DNA from: DASUTW01 sp035513995
Lineage (GTDB): Bacteria; Actinomycetota; UBA4738; CALAEC01
Direction of reading: 5' to 3'
Assembly (NCBI GenBank): GCA_035513995.1
Contig: DATKBL010000200.1
Location: 1-8,259 of the forward strand
Length of the DNA stretch: 8,259 nucleotides
The notes beneath the pieces were generated by a model, which saw nothing but the letters and a program-made list of their open reading frames with translations, searched no databases and was not told where the DNA came from. Below, one piece after another: positions 1-6,437 of the stretch. Position 1 is the stretch's first letter. Each line of letters opens with the position of its first letter. Both the position numbers and the translations under genes were made by a program.

Positions 1-7
1 GAGGGTC

Positions 8-13
8 TATACT
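8..13 (+). promoter_or_regulatory. possible -10 box of the tRNA operon
   Basis: TATACT differs from the consensus TATAAT at one position and lies about 30 bases before the tRNA-Glu gene. A start site near base 20 would give a short leader that includes a CCCCC/GGGGG hairpin (22-34). The expected -35 box would fall off the left edge, so the promoter cannot be completed. This is inference from position and similarity only. Confidence 0.35.
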
Positions 14-42
14 TGGCAACGCCCCCGCTGGGGGAGAGATGC

Positions 43-115
43 GCCCCCATCGTCTAGCGGCCTAGGATTTCGCCCTTTCAAGGCGGCGACACGGGTTCGA
101 ATCCCGTTGGGGGCA
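43..115 (+). tRNA. tRNA-Glu (anticodon TTC)
   Basis: The cloverleaf folds fully. The acceptor stem GCCCCCA (43-49) pairs with TGGGGGC (108-114), followed by discriminator A115. The anticodon stem is 70-74/82-86 with loop CTTTCAA, placing anticodon TTC at 77-79. The T arm is ACGGG/CCCGT around the loop TTCGAAT. The 3' CCA is not encoded, so a CCA-adding enzyme must supply it. It is the first of three closely spaced tRNA genes that are likely cotranscribed. Confidence 0.97.
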
Positions 116-128
116 CGGAACGGCATAC

Positions 129-203
129 GGGCCTGTGGAGCAGTCTGGAGTGCTCGCCACCCTGTCAAGGTGGAGGCCGGGGGTTCAAATCCCCTCAGGC
201 CCG
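129..203 (+). tRNA. tRNA-Asp (anticodon GTC)
   Basis: The acceptor stem GGGCCTG (129-135) pairs with CAGGCCC (196-202), with discriminator G203. The D stem is GAGC/GCTC. The anticodon stem CCACC/GGTGG encloses loop CTGTCAA, giving GTC at 164-166. The T stem GGGGG/CCCCT surrounds TTCAAAT. CCA is not encoded. It lies 13 bases after tRNA-Glu. A Glu-Asp-Phe order is familiar from other actinobacteria such as mycobacteria. Confidence 0.97.
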
Positions 204-208
204 CTGAG

Positions 209-236
209 GGATCGTGCGGCGACCGTCGCGCGATCC
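209..236 (+). other. strong hairpin between tRNA-Asp and tRNA-Phe
   Basis: GGATCGTGCG (209-218) pairs with CGCGCGATCC (227-236) as a 10-bp stem with one G-T wobble and an 8-base loop. No T tract follows, so it does not look like an intrinsic terminator that would cut off tRNA-Phe. It could be a processing signal in the tRNA precursor or could attenuate readthrough. The function is inferred; the structure is directly visible. Confidence 0.6.
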
Positions 237-239
237 TAC

Positions 240-312
240 GGCGAGGTAGCTCAGTTGGCAGAGCACTCGGCTGAAAACCGGGGTGTCGGCGGTTCGAATC
301 CGTCCCTCGCCA
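240..312 (+). tRNA. tRNA-Phe (anticodon GAA)
   Basis: The acceptor stem GGCGAGG (240-246) pairs with CCTCGCC (305-311), with discriminator A312. The D stem is GCTC/GAGC. The anticodon stem CTCGG/CCGGG holds loop CTGAAAA, giving GAA at 273-275. The T loop is TTCGAAT. CCA is not encoded. No clear terminator is visible in the 51 bases before the convergent bldC-like gene. Confidence 0.97.
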
Positions 313-363
313 CTTCGACAGGGCGTGCGGGAACCACGAGCGGGTGTACGAGAGATCGCGCGG

Positions 364-582
364 TCAGTCGGACGCCGAGGCCTCCAGCAGCCTCCGGACC
401 TCGGACTCCCAGTAGCGGCGGTGGCCGCCCAGAGTCCGGATCGAGGAGAGCTTCCCGGTCTTGGCCCATCGCGTCACGGTCTTCGGGTCGACGCGAAACA
501 GCTCGGCGACCTCGGACGGCGTGAGCAGCTTGCCGCTCTCGTCGATCCCGCGGCCGTTCGGCGCCTCTGCGGTGTCGGACAC
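364..582 (-). CDS. bldC: BldC-like MerR-type helix-turn-helix DNA-binding protein
   Basis: This 72-residue protein closely resembles BldC, the small actinobacterial transcription factor that controls the timing of development in Streptomyces. Family members bind DNA cooperatively through a single winged-helix domain related to MerR and phage excisionases. The core covers residues 18-67: LLTPSEVAELFRVDPKTVTR is the helix-turn-helix, and SIRTLGGHRRY is the wing. I chose the GTG start at 582 because GGGAGGT sits four bases upstream and the resulting length fits BldC (about 70 residues). An ATG at 666 would add 28 residues unlike the family. It is divergent from the leucine dehydrogenase gene and converges on the tRNA genes. 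Identity is seen in the residues; a developmental role in this organism is not shown, since many non-sporulating actinobacteria carry homologues. Confidence 0.92.
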   Translation of the reverse strand: MSDTAEAPNGRGIDESGKLLTPSEVAELFRVDPKTVTRWAKTGKLSSIRTLGGHRRYWESEVRRLLEASASD

Positions 583-586
583 TCTT

Positions 587-593
587 ACCTCCC
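587..593 (-). promoter_or_regulatory. ribosome binding site fixing the bldC-like start
   Basis: On the minus strand GGGAGGT lies four bases before the GTG at 582. It is a near-perfect Shine-Dalgarno sequence and decides between this GTG and the upstream ATG codons in the same frame. Confidence 0.75.
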
Positions 594-630
594 TGTTCGA
601 ACCTCCATTGTCCGCGCCCTCGCCAGGTTC

Positions 631-648
631 CCCCATAGACATATGGGG
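631..648. promoter_or_regulatory. inverted repeat CCCCATA-N4-TATGGGG, candidate operator
   Basis: Two perfect 7-base arms are separated by GACA. The site is in the divergent region between the bldC-like gene and the leucine dehydrogenase gene, about 50 bases upstream of the bldC-like start. It is unusually AT-containing for this DNA. A dimeric regulator could bind here. BldC itself is known for direct rather than inverted repeats, so autoregulation through this element is not implied. Confidence 0.4.
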
Positions 649-656
649 CCAAATCG

Positions 657-670
657 CCTGAGCCATCAGG
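657..670. promoter_or_regulatory. second inverted repeat CCTGA-N4-TCAGG
   Basis: This repeat has 5-base arms and a 4-base spacer, the same spacer length as the repeat at 631-648 and only 8 bases away from it. It lies about 40 bases upstream of the leucine dehydrogenase -10 box, so it could act as an upstream regulatory site. Short arms like these can arise by chance. Confidence 0.25.
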
Positions 671-706
671 ACTAGTCACCCCGCCTCAGGGGCTCGGGAG
701 GCCGTC

Positions 707-715
707 TGCTATATT
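707..715 (+). promoter_or_regulatory. extended -10 promoter for leucine dehydrogenase
   Basis: TGC followed by TATATT forms an extended -10 element that stands out in GC-rich surroundings. A start near 722 would leave a leader of about 26 bases before the ATG at 748. No good -35 hexamer is seen around 687-692; an extended -10 can partly compensate for that. Confidence 0.45.
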
Positions 716-747
716 CGGTCCACGCGGCGCCGGCCGCCCCAGGAGCC

Positions 748-1836
<1,089 letters not shown>

Positions 1837-1864
1837 TCCGTGGGCGCGGCCCGCCTCCGTGCCC

Positions 1865-1870
1865 TATCCT
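1865..1870 (+). promoter_or_regulatory. possible -10 box ahead of E1 alpha
   Basis: TATCCT in the 66-base gap after leucine dehydrogenase fits TAnnnT, but no -35 hexamer is evident. If used, it would allow E1 alpha, E1 beta and E2 to be expressed apart from the dehydrogenase. Otherwise all are read from 707-715. No terminator is seen in the gap. Confidence 0.25.
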
Positions 1871-1886
1871 GAGCGCACCCGGGACC

Positions 1887-1892
1887 AGGAGG
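1887..1892 (+). promoter_or_regulatory. ribosome binding site of E1 alpha
   Basis: A perfect AGGAGG lies ten bases before the ATG at 1903. The spacing is a little long but supports this start. Confidence 0.65.
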
Positions 1893-1902
1893 CACCACCT
1901 GC

Positions 1903-2988
1903 ATGGGACAGTCATCGGACGGCGGCGTTCGCATCCTCGCCCCCGACGGGACCATCGAGGATCGCGAGGCGCGTGAGGCGCTCGACCTGAAGGACGAGGA
2001 CCTCAGGCAGATCTACCGCTTCATGGTCGTGACGCGGAAGGTGGACCTCGAGTCCACGGCCCTCCAGCGGCAGGGCGAGCTGGCCGTCTACCCGCCTCTG
2101 ATCGGCCAGGAGGCCGCCCAGATCGGGAGCGGCTACGCGCTCGGCGATGACGACTTCGTCTTCCCCTCGTACCGCGAGGTGGGCGTGGCGGTGGCCCGGG
2201 GCATCGACCTCGTCGACTACATGCACTTCCACCGGGGGACCTGGCACGGCGGCATCCCCGACCCGGTGGGCAAGCGCTTCGGGATGATCTCGGTGCCCGT
2301 CGGGAGCCAGCCGCTCCACGCGGTGGGCTGGGCGATGGGCGCGAAGCTCGACGGCAAGACCGCCTGCGCGATCGCCTACTTCGGCGACGGGGCCTCCTCG
2401 GAGGGCGACGTCCACGAGGCGATGAACTTCGCCGGCGCGTTCGGCGCCCCGGTCGTCTTCTTCTGCCAGAACAACGGCTGGGCGATCTCGGTCCCGATCG
2501 AGCGGCAGACCGCCGGCGAGATCTACCGCCGCGCCGAGGGCTACGGCTTCCCGGGGGTCCGCGTGGACGGCAACGACGTCCTCGCGGTGTACCGGGCGAC
2601 GCGCGAGGCCGCCGAGCGGGCGCGCACCGAGTCGACCCCGACGCTGATCGAGGCGATCACCTACCGGATGGGTCCGCACTCCACCGCCGACGACCGCACG
2701 CGCTACCAGCCCGAACAGCAGATCGAGGAATGGGGTCTGCGCGACCCGATCGATCGGTACCGCCGGTTCCTCGACACCGAGGACGTCGCCGACGCGAGCT
2801 TCTACCAGGAGGTCGAGGAGGAGGGCAAGGCCCGCGCGGCCGAGGTCCGCAAGGGCATCGCCGGGGCGCCGCCCCGCCCGGTCGAGGACCTCTTCAAGTG
2901 GGTGTACACGGGCGACGAGCTCCCTCCCCACCTGGCGCGCCAGCGCGACGAGGCGTTGTCGATGCTCGAGGAGGACGAGGATGCCTGA
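1903..2988 (+). CDS. bkdA: branched-chain 2-oxoacid dehydrogenase E1 alpha subunit
   Basis: This is the thiamine-diphosphate-dependent E1 alpha subunit. With E1 beta it decarboxylates a 2-oxoacid and passes the acyl group to the lipoyl arm of E2. The 361-residue length is normal. The diphosphate/metal-binding motif is clear: GDGASSEGD begins at 161 and ends with QNNGWAIS (N190, N191). GSQPLHAVGWAMG (135-147) is the preceding conserved helix. The segment YRMGPHSTADD (254-264) matches the loop that holds the regulatory serine in the mitochondrial branched-chain enzyme (HSTSDD) better than the pyruvate type. No kinase of the mitochondrial type is present, so this similarity is structural. The stop overlaps the E1 beta start by 8 bases. 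Pyruvate or mixed specificity remains possible; the leucine dehydrogenase neighbour favours branched-chain oxoacids. Confidence 0.9.
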   Translation: MGQSSDGGVRILAPDGTIEDREAREALDLKDEDLRQIYRFMVVTRKVDLESTALQRQGELAVYPPLIGQEAAQIGSGYALGDDDFVFPSYREVGVAVARGIDLVDYMHFHRGTWHGGIPDPVGKRFGMISVPVGSQPLHAVGWAMGAKLDGKTACAIAYFGDGASSEGDVHEAMNFAGAFGAPVVFFCQNNGWAISVPIERQTAGEIYRRAEGYGFPGVRVDGNDVLAVYRATREAAERARTESTPTLIEAITYRMGPHSTADDRTRYQPEQQIEEWGLRDPIDRYRRFLDTEDVADASFYQEVEEEGKARAAEVRKGIAGAPPRPVEDLFKWVYTGDELPPHLARQRDEALSMLEEDEDA

Positions 2989-3955
2989 GGTCACGATGGG
3001 CCAGGCGCTGACCCAGGCCCTCCGCTACTCGCTCGAGGAGGACGACCGCGTGCTGATCCTCGGCGAGGACGTCGGGAAGCTCGGGGGCGTCTTCCGCATC
3101 ACCGACGGGCTCCAGGCGGAGTTCGGCGAGGAGCGGGTGTTCGACACGCCGCTGGCCGAGGCGGCGATCGCGGGCGTTTCGCTGGGGCTGACGATGGCCG
3201 GGTGGAGGCCCGTCGCCGAGATGCAGTTCGACGCGTTCTCGTACCCAGCGCTCGACCAGGTGATCTCGCACATGGCGAAGTGGCGGTACCGCTCGGCGGG
3301 CACGCTCAGCGTCCCCGTGGTGATCCGTATCCCCGAGGGCGGGGGCATCGGCGCCGCCGAGCACCACTCCGAGAGCCCCGAGACCTACTACGCGCACACC
3401 TCGGGCCTGAAGGTCGTGGTCCCCTCCACCGCGCTGGACGCCTTCACCCTGCTCGTGCGCTCGATCCAGGACCCCGACCCGGTGATCTTCATGGAGCCGA
3501 AGAGCCGCTACTGGTCGAAGGAGTCGGGCGACCTCAGCCCCGACGGCCTCCCGATCGGCGCGGCCCGGGTCATGCGCGAGGGGACGCACGCCACGCTGAT
3601 CGCCTGGGGGGCGATGGTCCAGCGCGGCCTGGAGGCCGCCGAAGCGGCCGAAGAGGACAGCGTCTCGGTCGAGGTGGTCGACCTCCGCACCCTCGTGCCG
3701 CCCGACCTCGAGACGCTCGCGGCCTCGGTCCGCAAGACCGGGCGGGCGATCGTCGTCCACGAGGCCCCGATGATCCTGGGGTACGGCGCCGAGGTCGTGG
3801 CGCGCCTGATGGAGGACGCCTTCGAGTACCTCGAGGCGCCGGTGCTGCGCGTGACCGGCTGGGACACGCCCTACCCGCCCGCCACGCTCGAGGAGCACTA
3901 CCTGCCGAACGTCGACCGGATCCTCGGCGCGCTCGAGCGCGTCCTGACCTACTGA
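2981..3955 (+). CDS. bkdB: branched-chain 2-oxoacid dehydrogenase E1 beta subunit
   Basis: This is the partner of E1 alpha in the heterotetrameric E1 enzyme. The 324 residues match the family. The pyrimidine-binding domain (about 4-175) has GEDVG (28-32), DTPLAE (55-60) whose E60 corresponds to the glutamate that activates the thiamine ring, and the histidine pair HHS (128-130) of the active-site loop. The transketolase C-terminal domain (about 195-315) shows VDLRTLVPPD (233-242). The ATG at 2981 lies inside the end of E1 alpha (ATGCCTGA), with GAGGAGG just upstream, so the two subunits are translationally coupled, as befits equal amounts. The E2 gene follows after four bases. Confidence 0.93.
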   Translation: MPEVTMGQALTQALRYSLEEDDRVLILGEDVGKLGGVFRITDGLQAEFGEERVFDTPLAEAAIAGVSLGLTMAGWRPVAEMQFDAFSYPALDQVISHMAKWRYRSAGTLSVPVVIRIPEGGGIGAAEHHSESPETYYAHTSGLKVVVPSTALDAFTLLVRSIQDPDPVIFMEPKSRYWSKESGDLSPDGLPIGAARVMREGTHATLIAWGAMVQRGLEAAEAAEEDSVSVEVVDLRTLVPPDLETLAASVRKTGRAIVVHEAPMILGYGAEVVARLMEDAFEYLEAPVLRVTGWDTPYPPATLEEHYLPNVDRILGALERVLTY

Positions 3956-3959
3956 GGCG

Positions 3960-5246
3960 ATGGCCGAGCGCGTCTTCAACCTCCCGGACCTCGGCGAAGG
4001 GCTCGAGGACGCCGAGATCCTCGCCTGGAAGGTGGGCGAGGGCGACGCGGTCGAGCTGAACCAGCCGCTGGTCGACGTCAACACCGCCAAGGCCCTCGTC
4101 GAGATCCCCTCGCCCTTCGAGGGGACGGTGGTGAAGCTGCACGGGGCCGACGGCGACGTGATCGAGGTCGGTGCGCCCCTCGCGACGTTCGACGTGGCCG
4201 AGGACGCGCCCGTGGACGAGACGATCCTCGAGGGCGCCGCCGCGCAGGAGGAGAAGCCGAAGCGCGAGGCGGTGCTCGTCGGCTACGGGGTGGACCAGGA
4301 GCGGAAGGGGCGCCGGCGGCGGCTGCGCCCTCCGGGCGAGCCGCCGCCGGCGCGCCCCCAGGCACCCCCGCCCCCGCCCCCCGCGAAGGGGAAGGTGCGG
4401 GCCTCCCCCGTCGTCCGCCGCCTCGCCCGCGAGCACGGCGTGGACCTCGCCGGCGTCGAGGGCTCCGGCCCCGGCGGGCGCGTCCGCCGCGAGGACCTCC
4501 GCCCCCTGATCGAGGGCGACGGCACGCCCCCCTCCCAGCCCTCGATCCCCTCCGGAGCCGAGGAGCGGGTCCCGATCCGAGGCATCCGCCGGCTCATCTT
4601 CCAGAAGATGGCGAAGGCCTGGGCCGAGGTCCCCCACGTCACGACCTACCGCACGATCGACGCGACCTGGGTCGACACCCTCCGCCGGGAGCTGACCGAC
4701 GAGAGCGTCAAGGTCTCGCCGCTGCCCGTCGTCGTGCGTGCGCTCGTCGAGGTCTGCCGCCGACACCCCAAGCTCAACGCCTCCTACGACCCCGAGGCCG
4801 ACGAGATCGTGCTGAAGGGCTCCTACCACGTGGGGATCGCCACGGACACCGAGCAGGGCCTCATCGTGCCGGTGGTCCGCGACGCCGACGGCAAGGGCAT
4901 CAGGCAGATCGCTCGCGAGACCGCCGAGGTCGTCGAGGCTGCCCGCGCGGGGACCGCCTCGCCCGACCAGCTCACCGGCAGCACGATCACGATCACGAAC
5001 GTGGGGACCTTCGGGTCGGAGTACGGCACCCCCATCATCAACGTCCCGGAGGTCGCGATCCTCGCCCTGGGAGCGATCCGCGTTCGCCCCTGGGTCGTGG
5101 ACGGCGAGATCGAGGCCAGGCCCATCGCCACGCTCTCGCTCTCGTTCGACCACCGGATCATCGACGGGGCCGAGGCCGGCCGGGCGATGACCGACCTCGC
5201 CGCCCTCCTGGAGAGCCCCTTCCGCCTCGGTGCCCTCCCGCGGTGA
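3960..5246 (+). CDS. bkdC: lipoyl acyltransferase E2 of the branched-chain complex
   Basis: E2 forms the core of the complex and transfers the acyl group from its swinging lipoyl arm to coenzyme A. The 428 residues contain, in order: one lipoyl domain (about 3-78) with lipoylated K44 in VNTAKALVEI; a linker with VLVGYGV (105-111), a basic patch (115-123) and a proline-rich stretch (127-141); a peripheral-subunit binding domain (about 147-183, ASPVVRRLA to REDL); and the catalytic domain (about 200-428) ending with SFDHRIIDGA, where H398 and D402 are the catalytic residues. The lipoylation site reads NTAKA rather than the common ETDKA, as in some actinobacterial enzymes. It starts four bases after E1 beta and its TGA overlaps the next GTG by four bases. 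No E3 gene is seen here, so lipoamide dehydrogenase must come from elsewhere. Confidence 0.93.
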   Translation: MAERVFNLPDLGEGLEDAEILAWKVGEGDAVELNQPLVDVNTAKALVEIPSPFEGTVVKLHGADGDVIEVGAPLATFDVAEDAPVDETILEGAAAQEEKPKREAVLVGYGVDQERKGRRRRLRPPGEPPPARPQAPPPPPPAKGKVRASPVVRRLAREHGVDLAGVEGSGPGGRVRREDLRPLIEGDGTPPSQPSIPSGAEERVPIRGIRRLIFQKMAKAWAEVPHVTTYRTIDATWVDTLRRELTDESVKVSPLPVVVRALVEVCRRHPKLNASYDPEADEIVLKGSYHVGIATDTEQGLIVPVVRDADGKGIRQIARETAEVVEAARAGTASPDQLTGSTITITNVGTFGSEYGTPIINVPEVAILALGAIRVRPWVVDGEIEARPIATLSLSFDHRIIDGAEAGRAMTDLAALLESPFRLGALPR

Positions 5247-6160
5247 GGATCGTCTCCCTCATCCCGTCGGCGACCGAGATCGTCTACGCCCTCGGCCTGG
5301 GGGACGACCTCGCCGCCATCACCTACGAGTGCGACTTCCCCCCCGAGACCGAGGAGAAGCCCGTCGTGGTCGGGACGGCGCTCCCCACCGACCGACCGCT
5401 CTCGCCCGCCGAGGTCGACGCCGAGGTCCGGGCCCTCATGGAGGACGGGAAGCCGATCTACCGCCTCGACACCGACCTGATCCGCCAGATCCACCCCGAC
5501 CTGATCCTGGCCCAGGACCTGTGCCGGGTCTGCGCGGTCCCCTCGGGCGACGTGCAGGAGGCGCTCGCGAAGCTCGGGAGCGACGCCGAGGTGATCTCGC
5601 TCGACCCGCCCGACCTCGCCGGGATCATGGACGGCATCCTGACCGTCGGCCGGGCCACCGGGACCGAGGAGCGGGCCGCCGAGATCGTCGCATCGATGAA
5701 GGAGCGGATCGAGGCGGTGAAGGCCGCCGGCGCGAGGCTCCCGCGGATCCGCACCCTCGCCCTCGAGTGGCTGGATCCCCCCTTCGTGGGGGGGCACTGG
5801 ATCCCCGAGATGATCGAGCTCGCTTCGGGGATCACCCTGCTCGGCGAGCGCGGCGCCCCCTCCCGCGAGGCGACCTGGCGGGCGATCGCCGACGCGCAGC
5901 CGGAGGTCGTCGTCCACATGCCCTGCGGGTACTACCTGGCCGAGGCCGAGCACGAGGCCGCCCGCGTCTACGCGGTGCCGGAGTTCCGGGAGACCACCGC
6001 CTGCCACGCCGAGGCCGTCATGGCCGTGGACGCCACCGCCTACTTCTCTCGCCCCGGCCCCCGCATCGTCGAAGGGCTCGAGATCCTGGCCTGGTGCATC
6101 CACCCCGAGGACTTCCCCGAGCCCCCCTCCGATCGCGCCGTCCGCGTCCCCGCCCCCTGA
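5243..6160 (+). CDS. BtuF/TroA-like binding protein without signal peptide
   Basis: This 305-residue protein of the periplasmic-binding fold (vitamin B12/iron-siderophore type) opens at once with the domain motif RIVSLIPSATEIVYALGLG (2-20). There is no signal peptide and no lipobox, so it should be cytoplasmic, unlike true transporter partners. A second marker, LEWLDPPFVGGHWIPEM, begins at residue 174. Six cysteines are present: C30 (YECDFPP), C94 and C97 (LCRVC), C228 (MPCGY), C254 and C285. As I recall, the first four are conserved in a widespread uncharacterised family often named cobalamin-binding. The start is GTG in GTGA, overlapping the E2 stop, so it is translationally coupled to E2. 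No ABC permease or ATPase is nearby. A role with a cobalamin, corrinoid, metal or other ligand is unproven. Confidence 0.82.
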   Translation: MRIVSLIPSATEIVYALGLGDDLAAITYECDFPPETEEKPVVVGTALPTDRPLSPAEVDAEVRALMEDGKPIYRLDTDLIRQIHPDLILAQDLCRVCAVPSGDVQEALAKLGSDAEVISLDPPDLAGIMDGILTVGRATGTEERAAEIVASMKERIEAVKAAGARLPRIRTLALEWLDPPFVGGHWIPEMIELASGITLLGERGAPSREATWRAIADAQPEVVVHMPCGYYLAEAEHEAARVYAVPEFRETTACHAEAVMAVDATAYFSRPGPRIVEGLEILAWCIHPEDFPEPPSDRAVRVPAP

Positions 6161-6186
6161 GACTGGTGCCCCGAGACCGACCTCGC

Positions 6187-6192
6187 TACCGT
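6187..6192 (+). promoter_or_regulatory. possible -10 box for a leaderless transcript
   Basis: TACCGT fits TAnnnT and ends seven bases before the GTG at 6199, the usual distance from -10 to start site. The mRNA would then begin at the start codon itself, a common arrangement in actinobacteria. No convincing -35 is seen, and no good ribosome binding site precedes the GTG. This is inference. Confidence 0.3.
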
Positions 6193-6198
6193 GGTGGC

Positions 6199-6429
6199 GT
6201 GGACCCGGTCTCCAGACGCAACCCCGTCACCCCCGACCACGCCGGCCGTCGGGTGAGCTTCCAGTACGAGCTCCCGAACGGTTACCTGGGCGAGGTCGTG
6301 GGGACGCTGGAGTGGTTCGACGAGGCCGCCGCCACCTACGTCGTGAAGAGGAAGGACGGCGAGCTCGTCCGCGTGCCGCTCAAAGGGGTCCGCTTCGGCC
6401 GAGTGGTCCCCGAGCCGCGCGGCCCCTGA
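6199..6429 (+). CDS. small SH3-like domain protein
   Basis: This 76-residue protein has no signal peptide or membrane segment. Residues 16-70 (from GRRVSFQYELPNG to GVRFGRVVP) have an alternating pattern that suggests a small beta-barrel. They resemble the N-terminal SH3-like domain of actinobacterial GNAT proteins of the Rv0428c type, with the pattern VVKRKDGELVRVPL. Here the acetyltransferase part is absent, so the domain stands alone. The GTG start at 6199 gives the shortest sensible protein. The same frame stays open far upstream, but only as arginine-rich sequence overlapping the binding-protein gene. It follows that gene by 38 bases and meets the kinase gene tail to tail. The function is unknown; the domain likeness is from memory and of moderate certainty. 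Confidence 0.6.
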   Translation: MDPVSRRNPVTPDHAGRRVSFQYELPNGYLGEVVGTLEWFDEAAATYVVKRKDGELVRVPLKGVRFGRVVPEPRGP

Positions 6430-6437
6430 TCGATCAG
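6426..6437. repeat. 12-bp palindrome spanning both convergent stop codons
   Basis: CTGATCGATCAG is self-complementary. It contains the TGA of the small SH3-like gene (6427-6429) and, on the other strand, the TGA of the kinase gene (6434-6436), with only four bases between. It is too short and lacks T tracts, so it is not a typical bidirectional terminator. Confidence 0.6.

Noticed and set aside
22..34. CCCCC/GGGGG hairpin before tRNA-Glu as an upstream terminator
   Set aside because: The stem is only five pairs with a three-base loop and no T tract; it may simply lie in the tRNA leader.
135..524. 129-residue plus-strand open frame
   Set aside because: It runs through tRNA-Asp and tRNA-Phe and then antisense through the bldC-like gene; it is a by-product of GC-rich sequence.
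583..666. N-terminal extension of the bldC-like protein from the ATG at 666
   Set aside because: The extra 28 residues are unlike BldC, and a strong ribosome binding site precedes the GTG at 582.
1842..1852. GGGC-GCG-GCCC hairpin after leucine dehydrogenase as a terminator
   Set aside because: A 4-bp stem with no T tract in very GC-rich DNA is expected by chance; the genes more likely read through.
1912..2994. Long minus-strand open frame (360 residues) opposite E1 alpha
   Set aside because: It is antisense to a gene with clear family motifs. Its composition is Arg/Asp/Val/Leu-rich as expected of a mirrored GC-rich codon pattern, and no domain is recognisable.
4983..4999. Short tandem repeat ACGATC-type (cacgatcacgatcacg) inside E2
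   Set aside because: It encodes the conserved TITITN strand of the catalytic domain, so the repetition follows from the protein sequence.
3570..5153. 527-residue minus-strand open frame opposite E1 beta and E2
   Set aside because: Low-complexity Arg/Gly/Asp-rich translation antisense to two certain genes; no motif seen.
4823..6103. 426-residue minus-strand open frame opposite E2 and the binding protein
   Set aside because: Shadow of two real genes in GC-rich DNA, with no recognisable domain.
5230..6429. 399-residue plus-strand frame that ends with the small SH3-like protein
   Set aside because: The first 320 or so residues are arginine-rich out-of-frame translation of the binding-protein gene. 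Only the last 76 residues look like a protein, so a GTG start at 6199 is preferred.
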